The notes beneath the pieces are model-generated. The model was not told the origin of the DNA. It saw only the letters and a program-made list of their open reading frames with translations, and did not search any database. Shown one piece after another: positions 12,439 through 24,286 of a stretch of DNA of 64,000 bases. The stretch comes from Margaritifera margaritifera (lineage: Eukaryota > Mollusca > Bivalvia > Unionida > Margaritiferidae): NCBI GenBank assembly GCA_029931535.1, contig JAQPZY010000673.1, positions 1-64,000 on the forward strand, in the 5' to 3' direction. Each line of letters opens with the position of its first letter. The stretch's first letter is position 1. Both the position numbers and the translations under genes were made by a program.

Positions 12439-14735
12439 TAGTGCTATTACTGTACAAGGTAGGTTTTGTTGCTGTTGTTTTTTCGCTTTTTGGGGAGGGC
12501 TGGTAGAGTTGTTCGATTGGTCACTGCTCTCACTATTTTCATCACCCTCAATTTAATTGAAAATATTACAAGTAAACGGAAAACTCTAAGCAATCCGAAA
12601 AGAGAAATTTCATAAGTTAATCTGTTTATGATGAAATGCTGAAATTGTTAAGATATGTTTGACTTCTGTGAAAGAGCAACTTTGGTAAAATCAAAGACTA
12701 ATAGTTGCTTTTATACAATCTTAGATGGTGTAAAAGAATTGTCTAGAGTTGCAATACCAAAGCAAAAGAAAAAGTGAGCAAATTCTAGAGCAAGAAAGTA
12801 TAAACATCTCAATAATTTGTTTTTACAAAATTCATAATTCCATGTTTTTAAAATGTGATGAGTTAGAATATAGTTGGGGATGGGAGGTTTGTATGGGTTT
12901 TTTTTGGGGGGGGGGTATTTTTTTATTTTTTTCATTTTGTTTTGTTTCTTTTGTCGAAAATAACATGAAAATTAGTTCACAAAATAAGGAGAACAACGCA
13001 AGCAAGTTATTTTAGCAAGTTCTTTAAAATCTTAAGGTACGAAAATGGTATATCTTTCAAATTTCATACAAATATTTAAAATCTTCCACAGCTGTTTTTA
13101 CTTTATATCTGATACGACATTTTAACTTTCTGTAAATCCTTGGCGATGATTCTTTTAAAGTAGAAATACAATTTACAGACAATATAGTTACATTTTTATG
13201 ATTCCAAAATATTTTTGAAATACCTCTATTTAAGACGGAATTATGGAATGTCAATTTAATATTTCTATGAAACCTTTCCTTGGGATTAAGAGGATTAAAG
13301 AAAACGATATAAAATATTGAATGTTAGAATAATAACAGATATTAATTACTCTGGATTACTAATTTTATCACAATCTGCAGACAATAGTTACATATTTCAT
13401 ATTTGCATACCATTTAAACAATTTATTTTTGTTTTGTTTTGTTTTTTATTTTTATTCTCTCTCTCTCTGTCTCTCTTTCTCTCTCTCTCTGTCTCTCTCT
13501 CTCTCACTAGTGTGTTTTTAAACTTGTTTCTGTCTATATAAATTATTCCCCATAATTTAAAATATTTTGCTGGATGCTTGACTAAAACGTGTGCTTTATT
13601 CGTTAAGACATCTGACAAACTATATTATTGCATTGTTTATTTGAATTATGAATTATAAGGAGCCTCTGGATGATAGAAGGCTTCTGGTATCTGCAACGCT
13701 AAAAGTTTTCCGGAATACTATAAATCTCTAATCTCTTCAATTTTGAAATAGCCATTTTCCTGCTAGTTTAAACGTTTGGTAAAAATCGATCTAACGCTAT
13801 CACAGATCTTTATTGTTTGGATTAATGAATTGTCTTCTGGTATGTTCAGAGTCCTAAGTTTTCAGGAATGCCAGAAATCACTAATCTCTTCAATTTGTAA
13901 AATAACTGGTTTTTACAGGTACTAGTGGCCTAGCATTTTTCAGAAAATTATAAATGGTGGAGAGTAGTCTTTAGGCAGCCAGAGGTGGACTTTTAATCAT
14001 TTTTATTTTTTCTGTGGGAGCAATGTCATGTTTTCTTAAAAATCTGAACTTTCTTTACCTTGTATGGAAACAGTATGAATGGGTTTGGTATGTTTATATG
14101 AATATAATGACTGAATATGATGAGATGGATGCATACATTTTTTGCATATCTGATATATTTATAACTTCTATACTGATAGAGTGCTTCCTGAATAGCAATT
14201 TGTCTGAACACGTAATGAAGAATAACTTACTTGCTCAACAGATAATTTTGTTGTATCATTATATCTACTTCCACGGTATATAATGTAACCTGTAGGATGT
14301 TTTCTGTCCTATAGCTGCACATTTACATGGAAAATAAGTTCGAAACAAAAATACACAAGTTTTTCTTCTTCACCCGTATCACTATTCTCATGCGCATCAT
14401 AATACTAAATTATGAATTGAATCCATAAAAGTATTAGATCGTTTTTTCAATTGTTTCAATTTTTTGCTTATAGAGGGAAACTGACATTTCGCAGTTTCTG
14501 TTCGTATTTTTATTTGTTTCCTATTTTCTTTCAAGCGGGAAGCTGACTTTACACATAAGAAATCTAAAGTGAATACAATTAACGGAACAAAATATATTTA
14601 GATCACGCAGTATCATGATGATATTAAGGACTGGGACATTTTTAGCAGCTGGATGCCACCAGAGTTCGACCACGCAATGCTCTTTACAAGGTATGGGTAT
14701 GTATACCTGGTATAACTATACATGTTGAGGATACC
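12439..14735. other. Non-coding; CT microsatellite and weak duplication
   Basis: Contains G/T-rich low-complexity sequence at 12897-12925 and a CT-rich tract at about 13457-13506. Two diverged copies of a roughly 160-bp segment, recognised by 'cactaatctcttcaattt', lie near 13660-13960. Small open frames here look like chance products. Confidence 0.4.
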
Positions 14736-14978
14736 ATGACTACGAGCGGAATATCCCCAAATTACCAATTTACGCGCGGAATATGTTTTAAGCACGTGAC
14801 TACATAATCAGCAAAGAACATTTTCGCCATTTTCTGCATTGAAATTTAATTCTGTCTAGAAATGTTTTAGCGCACGTGTTTAGAGGAGACAAAAGGCAAA
14901 ACGTAACTTCGGCAGTCATTTCACCGTGTGTTTTGAATGTATTCCGCGCGTAATTTGAGCGCATTCACGTGTAGTCAT
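14736..14978. mobile_element. Candidate MITE, 243 bp with inverted ends
   Basis: The left end starts ATGACTAC, contains AAATTAC and finishes ACGCGCGGAAT (14736-14782). The right end (14941-14978) is its imperfect reverse complement, with ATTCCGCGCG, GTAATTT and GTAGTCAT. The interior has no coding capacity. A short non-autonomous DNA transposon is the simplest reading. I could not define a target duplication, so the superfamily is open. Confidence 0.4.
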
Positions 14979-15400
14979 TGTATCTGCAACGTCAGAGTTA
15001 TGCCAACTGATGTAACTATTTACGTAACTCGCCCATCACTCTTGTCTGTTGCAATATGGCGTGAGTATACTTTGGGACTGATTACTAGACTGGCTCTCTG
15101 TTGAGATAGTTTGACTCATGAGCATTATTTCTTAAACATGGAACCAAAAGATCGTTAGTCCATATGGATTCAGCACACGATTATTCCCCCCCCCCCCCAT
15201 ATATTCTGGACATTTGCTTTTCTGTAATGAACCTTACGTTGTGTCCAAATCCAAGTAAATTGTATTTTAATCAAATGTATCTTCCTAGACAAACTTACAG
15301 TTAAGATCTTGTCATTTGTTATGCGGCATTTTGGTGGGACTAATCTGTAAATAAAGCTACGGGCCATGGGTCACATATTACACTTTCGAGACAGCACCAA
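14979..15400. other. Non-coding with poly-C run
   Basis: A 13-base C run lies at about 15186-15198. No gene seen. Confidence 0.4.
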
Positions 15401-18160
15401 TAACCGATTACTCACTGCTAACTGTAGCCAAAATCCACACAGTCAGTCACACAATAGTCTTTATAGCCACAGCTAGTCACCCAAAAATTCTCATATTCTA
15501 AAATCGACCAAGTCAGTCACCCAATAATCCTGATGTTCAAACATCCACATAGTCAGTGATAGAATAGTCTTCATATTCTAAATTCCACACAGTCGGTCAC
15601 ACACTAATCTTCATGTTCTACAATCCACACAGTCAGTCACCCAATAATCCTCGTATTCTAAACTCGACACATTCAGTTACACAATAATACTTATATTCTA
15701 AAATCCACATAGTCAGTGATGGAATAGTCTTCATATTCTAAATTCCACACAGTCGGTCACACACTAATCTTCATGTTCTACAATCCACACAGTCAGTCAC
15801 CCAATAATCCTCGTATTCTAAACTCGACACATTCAGTTACACAATAATACTTATATTCTAAAATCCACACAGTCAGTAACACAATAGTTTTCATATACTA
15901 AACTCAACACAGTCAGTTAGACAATATTCCTTATATTTTAAATTCCACAGTGAGTTACACAATAATCCTTATATTCTAAAATCCATAGTGAGTTACACAA
16001 TAATCCTTATATTCTAAAATCAACAGTGAGTTACACAATAATCCTTATATTCTAAAATCCATAGTGAGTTACACAATAATCCTTATATTCTAAAATCAAC
16101 AGTGAGTTACACAATAATCCTTATATTCTAAAATCCATAGTGAGTTACACAATAATCCTTATATTTTAAATTCCACAGTGAGTTACACAATAATCCTTAT
16201 ATTCTAAAATCCACAGTGAGTTACACAATAATCCTTATATTCTAAAATCCACAGTGAGTTACACAATAATCCTTATATTCTAAAATCCACAGTGAGTTAC
16301 ACAATAATCCTTATATTCTAAAATCCACAGTGAGTTACACAATAATCCTTATATTTTAAATTCCACAGTGAGTTACACAATAATCGTCATATTCTAAAAT
16401 CCACAGTGAGTTACACAATAATCCTTATATTCTAAAATCCACAGTGAGTTACACAATAATTCTTATATTCTAAATTCCACAGTCACTTACACAGTAATCC
16501 TTATATTCTAAAATCCACACAGCCAGTTCCACAATAGTCTTCATATTTTACAATCCACACAGTCAATCACCCAATAGTCTTCATATTTGATACTCCACAC
16601 ATTCAGTCACCCAATAATCCTCATATTCTAAACTCCACACAGTGAGTTACACAATACTATTCGTATTCTACAGTCCACACAGTCGGTCTCCCAATAAACC
16701 TTCTATTCTAAAATAAAGGCAGTCAGTCACCCAATAAAACTAATATTCTAAACTCCAAAGAGACAGTCACACAATAAATCTTCATATTCTTAAATCCACA
16801 GTCAGTCGTACAATATTTTTCATATTATATACTTCATACAATCTGTTGCGCAATAATTCTCATATTCTGAAATCCATACAGTCAGTTACACAATAATCCT
16901 TATATTCTAAAATCCACACAGTCAGTCACACTATATTCTTCATATTCTGCATTCCGCACAGTCCGTCACATAATAAACATCATATTCTAAAATCCATTTA
17001 GTCACACAGTAGTCTTCATATTCTACACTCCACAGTTAGTCACCCAATAATCTTCATATTTTAAACTCCAATTAGTCACACAATAGTCTTCATATTCTAG
17101 ACTCCACACATTCAGTCACTCAATAATCATCATATTCAAAAATCCACACAGACAGTCACAGAATAATCCTTATATTTTAAACTCTACAGTCAATCTTACA
17201 ATAGTCATCATATTCTACACTGAGCAGTCAGTAGCAAAATAATCCTCTTGATCTAAAATCAACACAGAGATTCATACAATAATCCTCATATTCTAAAATC
17301 CACACGGTCAGTTACACAAAAGTCTTCGTAATCTACAATTCACACAGTCAGTCACCTAATAAACCATATATTCTAAAATAAACACAGCCAGTCACACTAT
17401 AGTCTTCATATCTTACACTCCACAGTCAGTCACCCAATAATCCTCATGACCTATAATCAACACAACCAGTCACACAATAATCCTCATATTTTAAAATCCA
17501 CACAGTCAGTCACACAATAGTCGTCATATTCTAAACTGCGCACAGTCAGTCACACGATAGTTATCATACTCTATACTCCACAAAGTCAGTGACCCAATAA
17601 TTCTCATAATCTAATATCCACACAATCACACAATAATCCTCACATTCAAAAATCCACTTAGTCACTCTCAAAATATTCTTCATATTCTACACTCCACACA
17701 GTCAGTCACACAATAATCCTCATATTATAAAATCCAAAGTCAGTCAGATAATAATCCTCATATTCTAAAATCCACAGTCAGTCACACAATAGTCTTCATA
17801 TTCAACACTTCACACAGTCAGTCAAACAATAATCCTCATATTCTAAAATACACTTAGTCAGTCTGACAATAGTCTTCATATTCAACACTCCACAGTCATT
17901 CACATAATAATCCTCATGTTCTAAAATCCACAGTCAGTTCCATAATAATCCTCACATTATAAAATCCACTTAGTCAGTCACACGATAGTTTTCATATTCT
18001 AAAATCCACTTAGTTATTCTCACAATAGTCTTCGTATTCTACACTCCACATAGTCAGCCACACAATAATCCTCATATTCTACGCTGCACACAGTCAGTCA
18101 CAATATAATCGTCATATTATAAAATTCACACCGTCAGTCACACAATAAACCTCCTATTCT
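15401..18160 (+). repeat. 38-40-bp minisatellite, about 65-70 copies
   Basis: Outer units are about 40 bp (cacacagtcagtcacacaat followed by aatcctcatattctaaaatc). A homogeneous core at about 15950-16480 has 38-bp units with 'cacagtgagttacacaataa'. A four-unit block of about 160 bp is repeated twice at about 15542-15861, a clear higher-order repeat. Divergence increases toward both ends, as expected if homogenisation is most recent in the core. No spacers, so this is not a CRISPR-like structure. Confidence 0.95.
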
Positions 18161-18330
18161 AAAGAATAAACAATTTTGCTTTTAAATCAAGAATGCATAC
18201 ATTCAAGCCAAGGAAAAATATTCTAAAAATAGATACGGACTACATTCGTGGAAAGGAACAAATTATTATTGTGTTCCGAGTTCACATTCGACGGCAGCAA
18301 TCAATATGTTAGTTCCATCGCATGAAAGAT

Positions 18331-18356
18331 AATTATTACTATTATTATTATTATCA

Positions 18357-18428
<72 letters not shown>
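18331..18428. repeat. (ATT)n microsatellite
   Basis: Nearly continuous ATT/TTA trinucleotides with a few ATC interruptions, followed by GTA/GTT triplets. Confidence 0.95.
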
Positions 18429-18620
18429 GTTATAGTAGTAGTAGTTGTAGTTGTAGTATTTATGTATGTACGCATGTATCGTTAACCGTCTCTGTCTCTC
18501 AGCATTCAAACATATTACTTCGGTGAATGGTGGAAATACATCTAGTTTCGAAATACATCAAATAACAAGGGCTGGCGGCCTCTTACGTATGCGTCATATC
18601 CTTTTCTATTCTCCTCTTTT

Positions 18621-18775
18621 AGGGACTGACCATTTAATTTTTAGGGTGAGGGATATAGGATTTTCTTTTTCTTTTAATTCCGGCCCACAAACAACTTGAA
18701 CAAATTTATTCTTGCTCTGATTTATTTAAATAAAATATTATATCCATATTATTAGTTGAATTTTTTTTTAATTCT
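18621..18775. repeat. Dispersed repeat, copy 1
   Basis: Starts 'agggactgaccatttaattt' and contains 'cttgctctgatttatt'. The same two blocks in the same order occur at 22303-22530. The spacing and shared text mark two diverged copies of one dispersed repeat. No coding capacity. Confidence 0.6.
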
Positions 18776-18894
18776 CTAGAGCTAAAAGAGAACAATATCC
18801 CAGATCGAATTAAAATTCCCCCCCCCCCCCACACACATAAGATTCAACTGTATAGAATGATGCATATGTTATGAGCGTCGTGTATGATTCTGAG

Positions 18895-19152
18895 AAGCAT
18901 ATTACAGTCAATACAATGGTGTGAATTTTCCATATCTCACGTTAAAGCATATTACAGTCAATACATGGTGTGAATTTTCCATATCTCGTGTTAAAGCATA
19001 TTACAGTCAATACACTGGTGTGAATTTTCCATATCTCGTGTTAAAGCATATTACAGTCAATACACTGGTGTGAATTTTCCATATCTCGTGTTAAAGCATA
19101 TTACAGTCAATACACTGGTGTGAATTTTCCATATCTCATGTTAAAGCATGTT
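18895..19152 (+). repeat. 50-bp minisatellite, 5 copies
   Basis: Five tandem copies of a unit running from 'aaagcatattacagtcaata' to 'ttttccatatctcgtgtt'. Copies are almost identical (one lacks a base; c/g and g/a variants occur near the unit end), so the array is young. Confidence 0.93.
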
Positions 19153-20389
19153 AAGATGGTAAGGACTATCATTCTCTTATTTTTCCATCAAATAATGTGG
19201 TGAAATTCATAATCACGGATCAATTTTTAATGTGCTGTAATTGCAACGTACATCACACATGTAGATGAATGAGTTCCTTCTACCGCCCCCATTCAATAGA
19301 TTGGTTCGCTTGGGTTTGGATTGGATTTTTGAGAGGCTTTTTGTTGACAATTTCTTCCTTGTATAATGGAAAATGTTTACGTTTTCATCTGGTTTTTCTA
19401 ATAAGTTGCTGCAATGTCAGTCTGTAATACTTCGATATGGATGCCAGGGTCTCGTCTGTAATTGGGGAATACATATATCTGCCAGTCTGTATAAAAAGCA
19501 TATTGTACAAGTGCACAGAGCGATTATTTTAATTTTTAGATATGACTTGTACTTGGGTTCTCCTAGTAATAATGAAGTTCGCGGTAAAAAGTACTCTCTC
19601 TCTCATAGCAAATATTGTGCTATAAAAGTTCATACAAATTTCTAATGATTAATATATGCCATGGATATTTTTCCTCTATTGGGAGTTAGTATTTATTAAA
19701 AAAAGACATGGTACACTTAAGGCGCTACCAACTTTCTTGGTTGTAAACCTTTGCAGGGCGTATAACACGTATTATCATACTAGACGCTCAACGTTTAAAG
19801 AGTTATTTTCCTATCACGCAAGCAATCTCTTATTGATGGAATCGACATGGCTTTTTAAATGTTCGTTTACAACTACACCTGTCAGCCTCTAAGATTATTC
19901 ATTCAGACGTCATAATAGTCATTATTTGTAAGTTCTTTTTGTTTGTTCTTTTTAATATCTTTTAATATCTAACTTTTTCCACAAAGATATACAGTAATTC
20001 ATTACGAGACCACTTGCTAAACTCATCATTAAATTTAATACTGTATTTGATGCTTAATATGTTCAACAAAATCCTGCATGAAAGAACCAAAGACCATAGT
20101 TTAGGGTTATAAATATATATATGTGTGTGTAAGTGTGTGTGTGTGTGTGTAGAGTAAAACCTCACTATGTATTTTTTAAACTTTGCAAACGTGACAAGAT
20201 ATCGGACTTGACAAACATTGGTCGTATTACCCGGATAGTTTTTCCTTTTTATTTTCCGTGAACTGCATGAAGAAACTATTTGTGGATGTACCATCCGAGA
20301 AAATCTTGTAATTTTTTTAGGAAATAGGGTTTATATAATAAATTCTGAATATATGTTTTAAGGATTTTGACGTTTCTTGAGGTTGTCAC
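19153..20389. other. No recognised gene
   Basis: Several 70-110-codon open frames on both strands overlap one another and show no family motif. A short TG tract lies at about 20118-20152. Confidence 0.35.
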
Positions 20390-21215
20390 TCTGCTCGATC
20401 TAAAAACACGGCTTCCCTCATGCTTTAGGAGGACAGAAAATTTTCCACTGCCCTGTATCAGGTTCCTCCAGAGTTACAACATGACGTCACGGCAATGTAG
20501 TACGTCAATGTCATGCTCGTCATTGTTTTGTGTCAGCCATATCAACTGCATCCACCGTTGTAGGTGTGAGAGGTATTCTAATAACCCAGTGATTGTGTTA
20601 ACACCTTACGGAAAAAGATGTTCAACTCCACATGAATGGCTGGTGTTCGTCATCCTTACTCGTGATCATCGGATGTAGCTTCAACGTTGGACAGCACAGA
20701 AACTTCATAAAACACCGAAAATGTGGATAATTGTCTTTTTAAGTGATGAGCCAGGGTTTCTAACGTAGTTTTCCTGATGGAAGGATTCCAGTCAAAAGGA
20801 AAAGAAGCAAAAGCTTCTCATAGTACTAAGTAGTTGAAACGTAGTTGTTTTTTTTTGTGATGGAAGCGTCATGTTTTGGGAAGTCATCAACTTCAGTTTT
20901 CTTTTCAAGCTAATTGTTGTCGACGGAAACTTTACGTAGCATCGATATATCAACCATGGATCGATTCCGGAGTTTGTTCTTTTCCTGCAGCCACGAGGAA
21001 ATCGACGGGAATTGAAATTTCAACAACTCCTGTCCACGGACTGCAAGGTAAACATCAACATTTTTTTGACGTAAACATGGCATAGAGGTCATGGATCACC
21101 AGATTTAAATTCGATAGCGCACATATGGGACGGATTAGATCGCCAGGAAAACGACAGCGTCATCCTGGGAGGATCAGAGAACTTGCTATCGCTCTTGTGG
21201 AGAAGGTGGTCATCA
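20390..21215 (+). pseudogene. Fossil Tc1/mariner transposase
   Basis: Broken plus-strand frames carry transposase landmarks in the right order. These are LSDEP near 20740 (around the first catalytic Asp), VMFWE near 20870 (the usual V-M-V-W-G block), VVDGNFT near 20915, and SPDLNSIAHIWDGLDR at about 21096-21143 (consensus SPDLNPIEHLWD). In the last motif the catalytic Glu position is Ala. Many stops and shifts make it inactive. Terminal inverted repeats were not found. Confidence 0.75.
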
Positions 21216-21309
21216 TCCCCATGGGTGTCAGTGTGTCGACTTTGTAAATTCATGGCGTTATGATTTATAGTGTATTACTATATATTCTCGATATATCTAC
21301 ACTTCATAT

Positions 21310-22252
21310 AATCCGACCAAATGAATGAAGAAAATTGATACCACCAGATTTATAATAAAATTCATCTACGTTCCTAACAATGCAAGGCTAACAAACCTTT
21401 TCCATTGAGAGAACTAGTACTCTTGAGGGAATAAATTAGTGCCTTCGCGTGAGAAACTTGTGCCATCAGTAATGATGTAAAAACAGCGAGTATAGTTAAA
21501 CATGTTATAAGATCAATTTGTTATACTTCAGTAATGTAAAATTTATTCTCACTTTATTTTACCTTACTGAATTCGGTATACTACAATATAGAGTGACAAC
21601 ACCCTCATGCAGCAGACAGCGATATTTGTTCTCCCTCGAGTTCGTGGCTGTGGAACTGGATTTCTTCGACTAGGTTCTTCGGCAATTGCGCTAGGCACAA
21701 GTGACTAAAATCTGCTTCTATATTCACACATGCTCTTGCCAACAAATATAGCTATTGCCACAGGGTGTAGTCATGTTATGCATATTAGTATACCTTGTAA
21801 GTGATCCAACAAAAGAAGAGAATTGATGTCATGTGAGTTAAAGTAAAATTCTACTAGTTTCCTGCCAGTGAACTATTTCTGTTGCGAGAAGTGCTTGTGC
21901 CCTCGCGTGATAAACTAGTACCCCCAAGATGGCATCGCGTAAACTGGTGTCAAGTTTAACAAACATATCAACAGGGTCAATTCGTTCTACTTCAGTATCG
22001 TGGTATTTGTCTTCACTTTATTGTATCTGGATGAATTCGATATACAATCAGTGACAACACCCTTGGCAACCGCGACATTTCTGTTGCCGTCCCGTTTGTG
22101 ACTTCGGAACAGAATTTATTGACTGGTCCATTCATTTATCGCGTCATGCAATAGTAATTAAATTAAATCCAGTTCTATGGTCACACACACTCGGGACAAC
22201 AAAATATCGCTATTGACATTGGGTGTAGTCACTATATTATCTTAGTATACCT
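21310..22252 (+). repeat. Tandem duplication, two about 0.46-0.49-kb copies
   Basis: Copy A (about 21310-21795) and copy B (about 21801-22252) share ordered blocks: 'gagaa(c/g)', 'ccctcgcgtgataaact'-like text, 'acttcagta', 'gtgacaacaccct', 'tcacaca', and 'gggtgtagtca' followed by 'ttagtatacc'. Divergence is considerable, so the event is old. No gene within. Confidence 0.75.
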
Positions 22253-22302
22253 GTTTATGTCGACGTAATCATTGTGGTATTAGCCTTAAGTTTAGCGCGT
22301 TT

Positions 22303-22530
22303 AGGGATTGACTATGTAATGTTCAGGCAGGAGGTATGTGGCGGGCCCGGGATTTGCTCGAAAAAATATCCGGCCCTCATCAAGCTTGAACAAATAATCT
22401 TGCTCTGATTTATTGGAAAAAAAGAACCTGTTATACCAATTATATTAGTTGGGAAAAATAATTGAGGTAAAGTAAAAATATATCCCGTTTCAGAATAAAA
22501 TCCCAATCCCATCCCCACCCGTTCAAGAGA
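22303..22530. repeat. Dispersed repeat, copy 2
   Basis: Starts 'agggattgactatgtaatgt' and carries 'cttgaacaaataatcttgct' followed by 'ctgatttattgg', matching the repeat at 18621 in order and spacing. Confidence 0.6.
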
Positions 22531-22690
22531 AAATGAAATGTTTGGTCACTTATATAATCCGCTATTGCGAAGTACTGAGTGAAATTTATAGTGAAATTTA
22601 TAACGACAGTATATTCTACCCATGCATCCATCTCAGACAGTGCAGCTAATATGTTTTTATGATATCTGGTTTTCTATTTTTTCCTTTTAG

Positions 22691-22704
22691 GTCTTAGCTT
22701 TATA
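22691..22704 (+). pseudogene. Metalloprotease exon a, left piece (before LINE)
   Basis: A strong acceptor (pyrimidine tract ending TTCCTTTTAG at 22690) is followed by 14 exon bases ending TTATA. In the frame of the right piece they read GLSFI, matching the GLAYxG block that precedes the active site in M12B proteases. The exon is then cut by the LINE starting at 22705. The first codon needs one base from the previous exon, which was not found. Confidence 0.72.
22700..22704 (+). other. Target-site duplication of the LINE (left)
   Basis: TTATA directly before the LINE 5' end. The same five bases follow the LINE at 27286-27290. The match stops after five bases. Confidence 0.65.
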
Positions 22705-22813
22705 GGTCCTGTCGATGGCGTCGCTATAGTGCGGTGTGGTAGAGTAGCTCTCCCAATGTTTTAGATATTTTTAGTTGTTATTTTAACCTATTCCTGGAAA
22801 TTTCAAGTTAGAC

Positions 22814-24240
22814 ATGCAATGCGAAGATTGTGGAAGCTCTACTGGTCACTTGTGCCAGGGAAATTTATTCCTATGCAAGAAATGTGAGATGAAAAGATTT
22901 CCTAGGGCCTCGAGAAGCCCTACAAATATGGCGGGAGATTACCAACAAGAGCGGTCCGTTGATAGCCCCTCAGTAATGGTGAGTGAACTGCATTGTTTTG
23001 TACAAAATAAAACGAATACATTGCCATATGATCATATTGTTAAACTCTGTGTGGACACATATTGTGACAGTGATATCGAAGCAGCAAAACAGACCCTATT
23101 TTCAGTGGTGCAAAGAGATGAAAGAATGATAAAGTGGAAGGGTACTGATAAATCTGTAAATAACATGAAAGATATATTGAATTTATTTCTGTCCTCTGAC
23201 CCAAATGACATGCCAAGTTTTTGTGCCTTGGATCTATCAAAGTTGCCATCTGTATCATACAATTATCTGGACATGTCAGTTTTATTAAAGGACATGGAAA
23301 ATGTAAAACATTCTGTGGACATTCTAAAATCAGTCCAAGCGGAGACTCTAAGTACAATGCAACGTTTATGTGAGCAAACTCATCATTTTCGTCCGTCACA
23401 AGTGCTTTGTCACCTCATGTTGATAATTCGAACACAGCTCAGTCCGACGGTGTACTAAATGAGAATGCAACAGCAAACCGACGCTACACGACAACACATC
23501 CAGAGCTGCTAAATCAATCATGTATGCCAACAACGAAAAAAACTGACACCAGTCATTCAAAAGAAAGAACCGTTACTCGGAACATACACGGCGATATGTA
23601 ATGCACGGATTCCAACAGCACAGAGATTCGAATTGGTGTAAACAATACCAGCTCTGCTGTTTGCGGTACAGCAGCAGAAACACATAATAATAATAGTTCA
23701 GATGATGGTGACTTAAATCGCAGCATAACTGCATTAAAATTTATTGCATCGTCAGAAGACACCAATGCCTCATATGCGGATTTGGAAAATGATCAAACCT
23801 TTGCGAAGGTGGTTAGTTCTCTACGGAACAACAATTTCAGTAGAGCTGGATTTGCACCGAAATCATCGCATACAAATCTGTATCAGCGACGGGCGCAGAC
23901 GTTTACAAATGCCCCATCCACACATCAGTTTCCAAGAAGGCGTGGTAGTATCATCATAGAAAAAGCAGCGTCCTCTCATTTGCGCACAGTGCAGCCAATG
24001 CGACAGAGATGTATATTTGTGACAAGACTAGCCCCTGAAACTCTAGAATCAGACATCTCATCTCATATTGAGCTTTCCTCTGGAGCTAAGTCAACCAAGG
24101 TGGAGAAGCTACGTACGAAATTTGATACCTATGCCAGCTTCAAAATCACCTGTGATAACCTCACTCACAATTCGACAATGAACGTGGATGCGTGGCCAAG
24201 GAATACATTGGTTAGAGACTACTACCAGAGTGGGAATTAA
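22814..24240 (+). pseudogene. LINE ORF1 protein, zinc finger and RRM-like, broken
   Basis: This is the nucleic-acid-binding ORF1 protein. The N-terminus has a PHD-like Cys cluster (C3, C6, H12, C14, C21, C24 of the frame at 22814). A helical, possibly coiled-coil middle follows, then a polar linker. The C-terminus (about 23999-24237) resembles the RRM-like ORF1 domain, with RCIFVTRLAPETLESDIS and a final WPRNTLVRDYY, like the W-P-x4-V-R-x-[FY] ending of CR1/jockey ORF1s. Two breaks are seen. One is a one-base loss at the T-run 23386-23389, which moves the frame by -1. The other is an in-frame TAA at 23599-23601. ORF2 starts 46 bp after its stop. Confidence 0.85.
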
Positions 24241-24286
24241 ACTCTAATGTTCCGAAATTTTTCTATATTGGACACAACTATACATA

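Noticed and set aside
15401..18160. CRISPR-like regular array
   Set aside because: Units are contiguous 38-40-bp tandem copies without unique spacers, in an animal genome.
18266..18475. Poly-Asn and poly-Ile frames over trinucleotide tracts (also near 12321, 41989 and 54375)
   Set aside because: Direct translation of ATT/AAT microsatellites.
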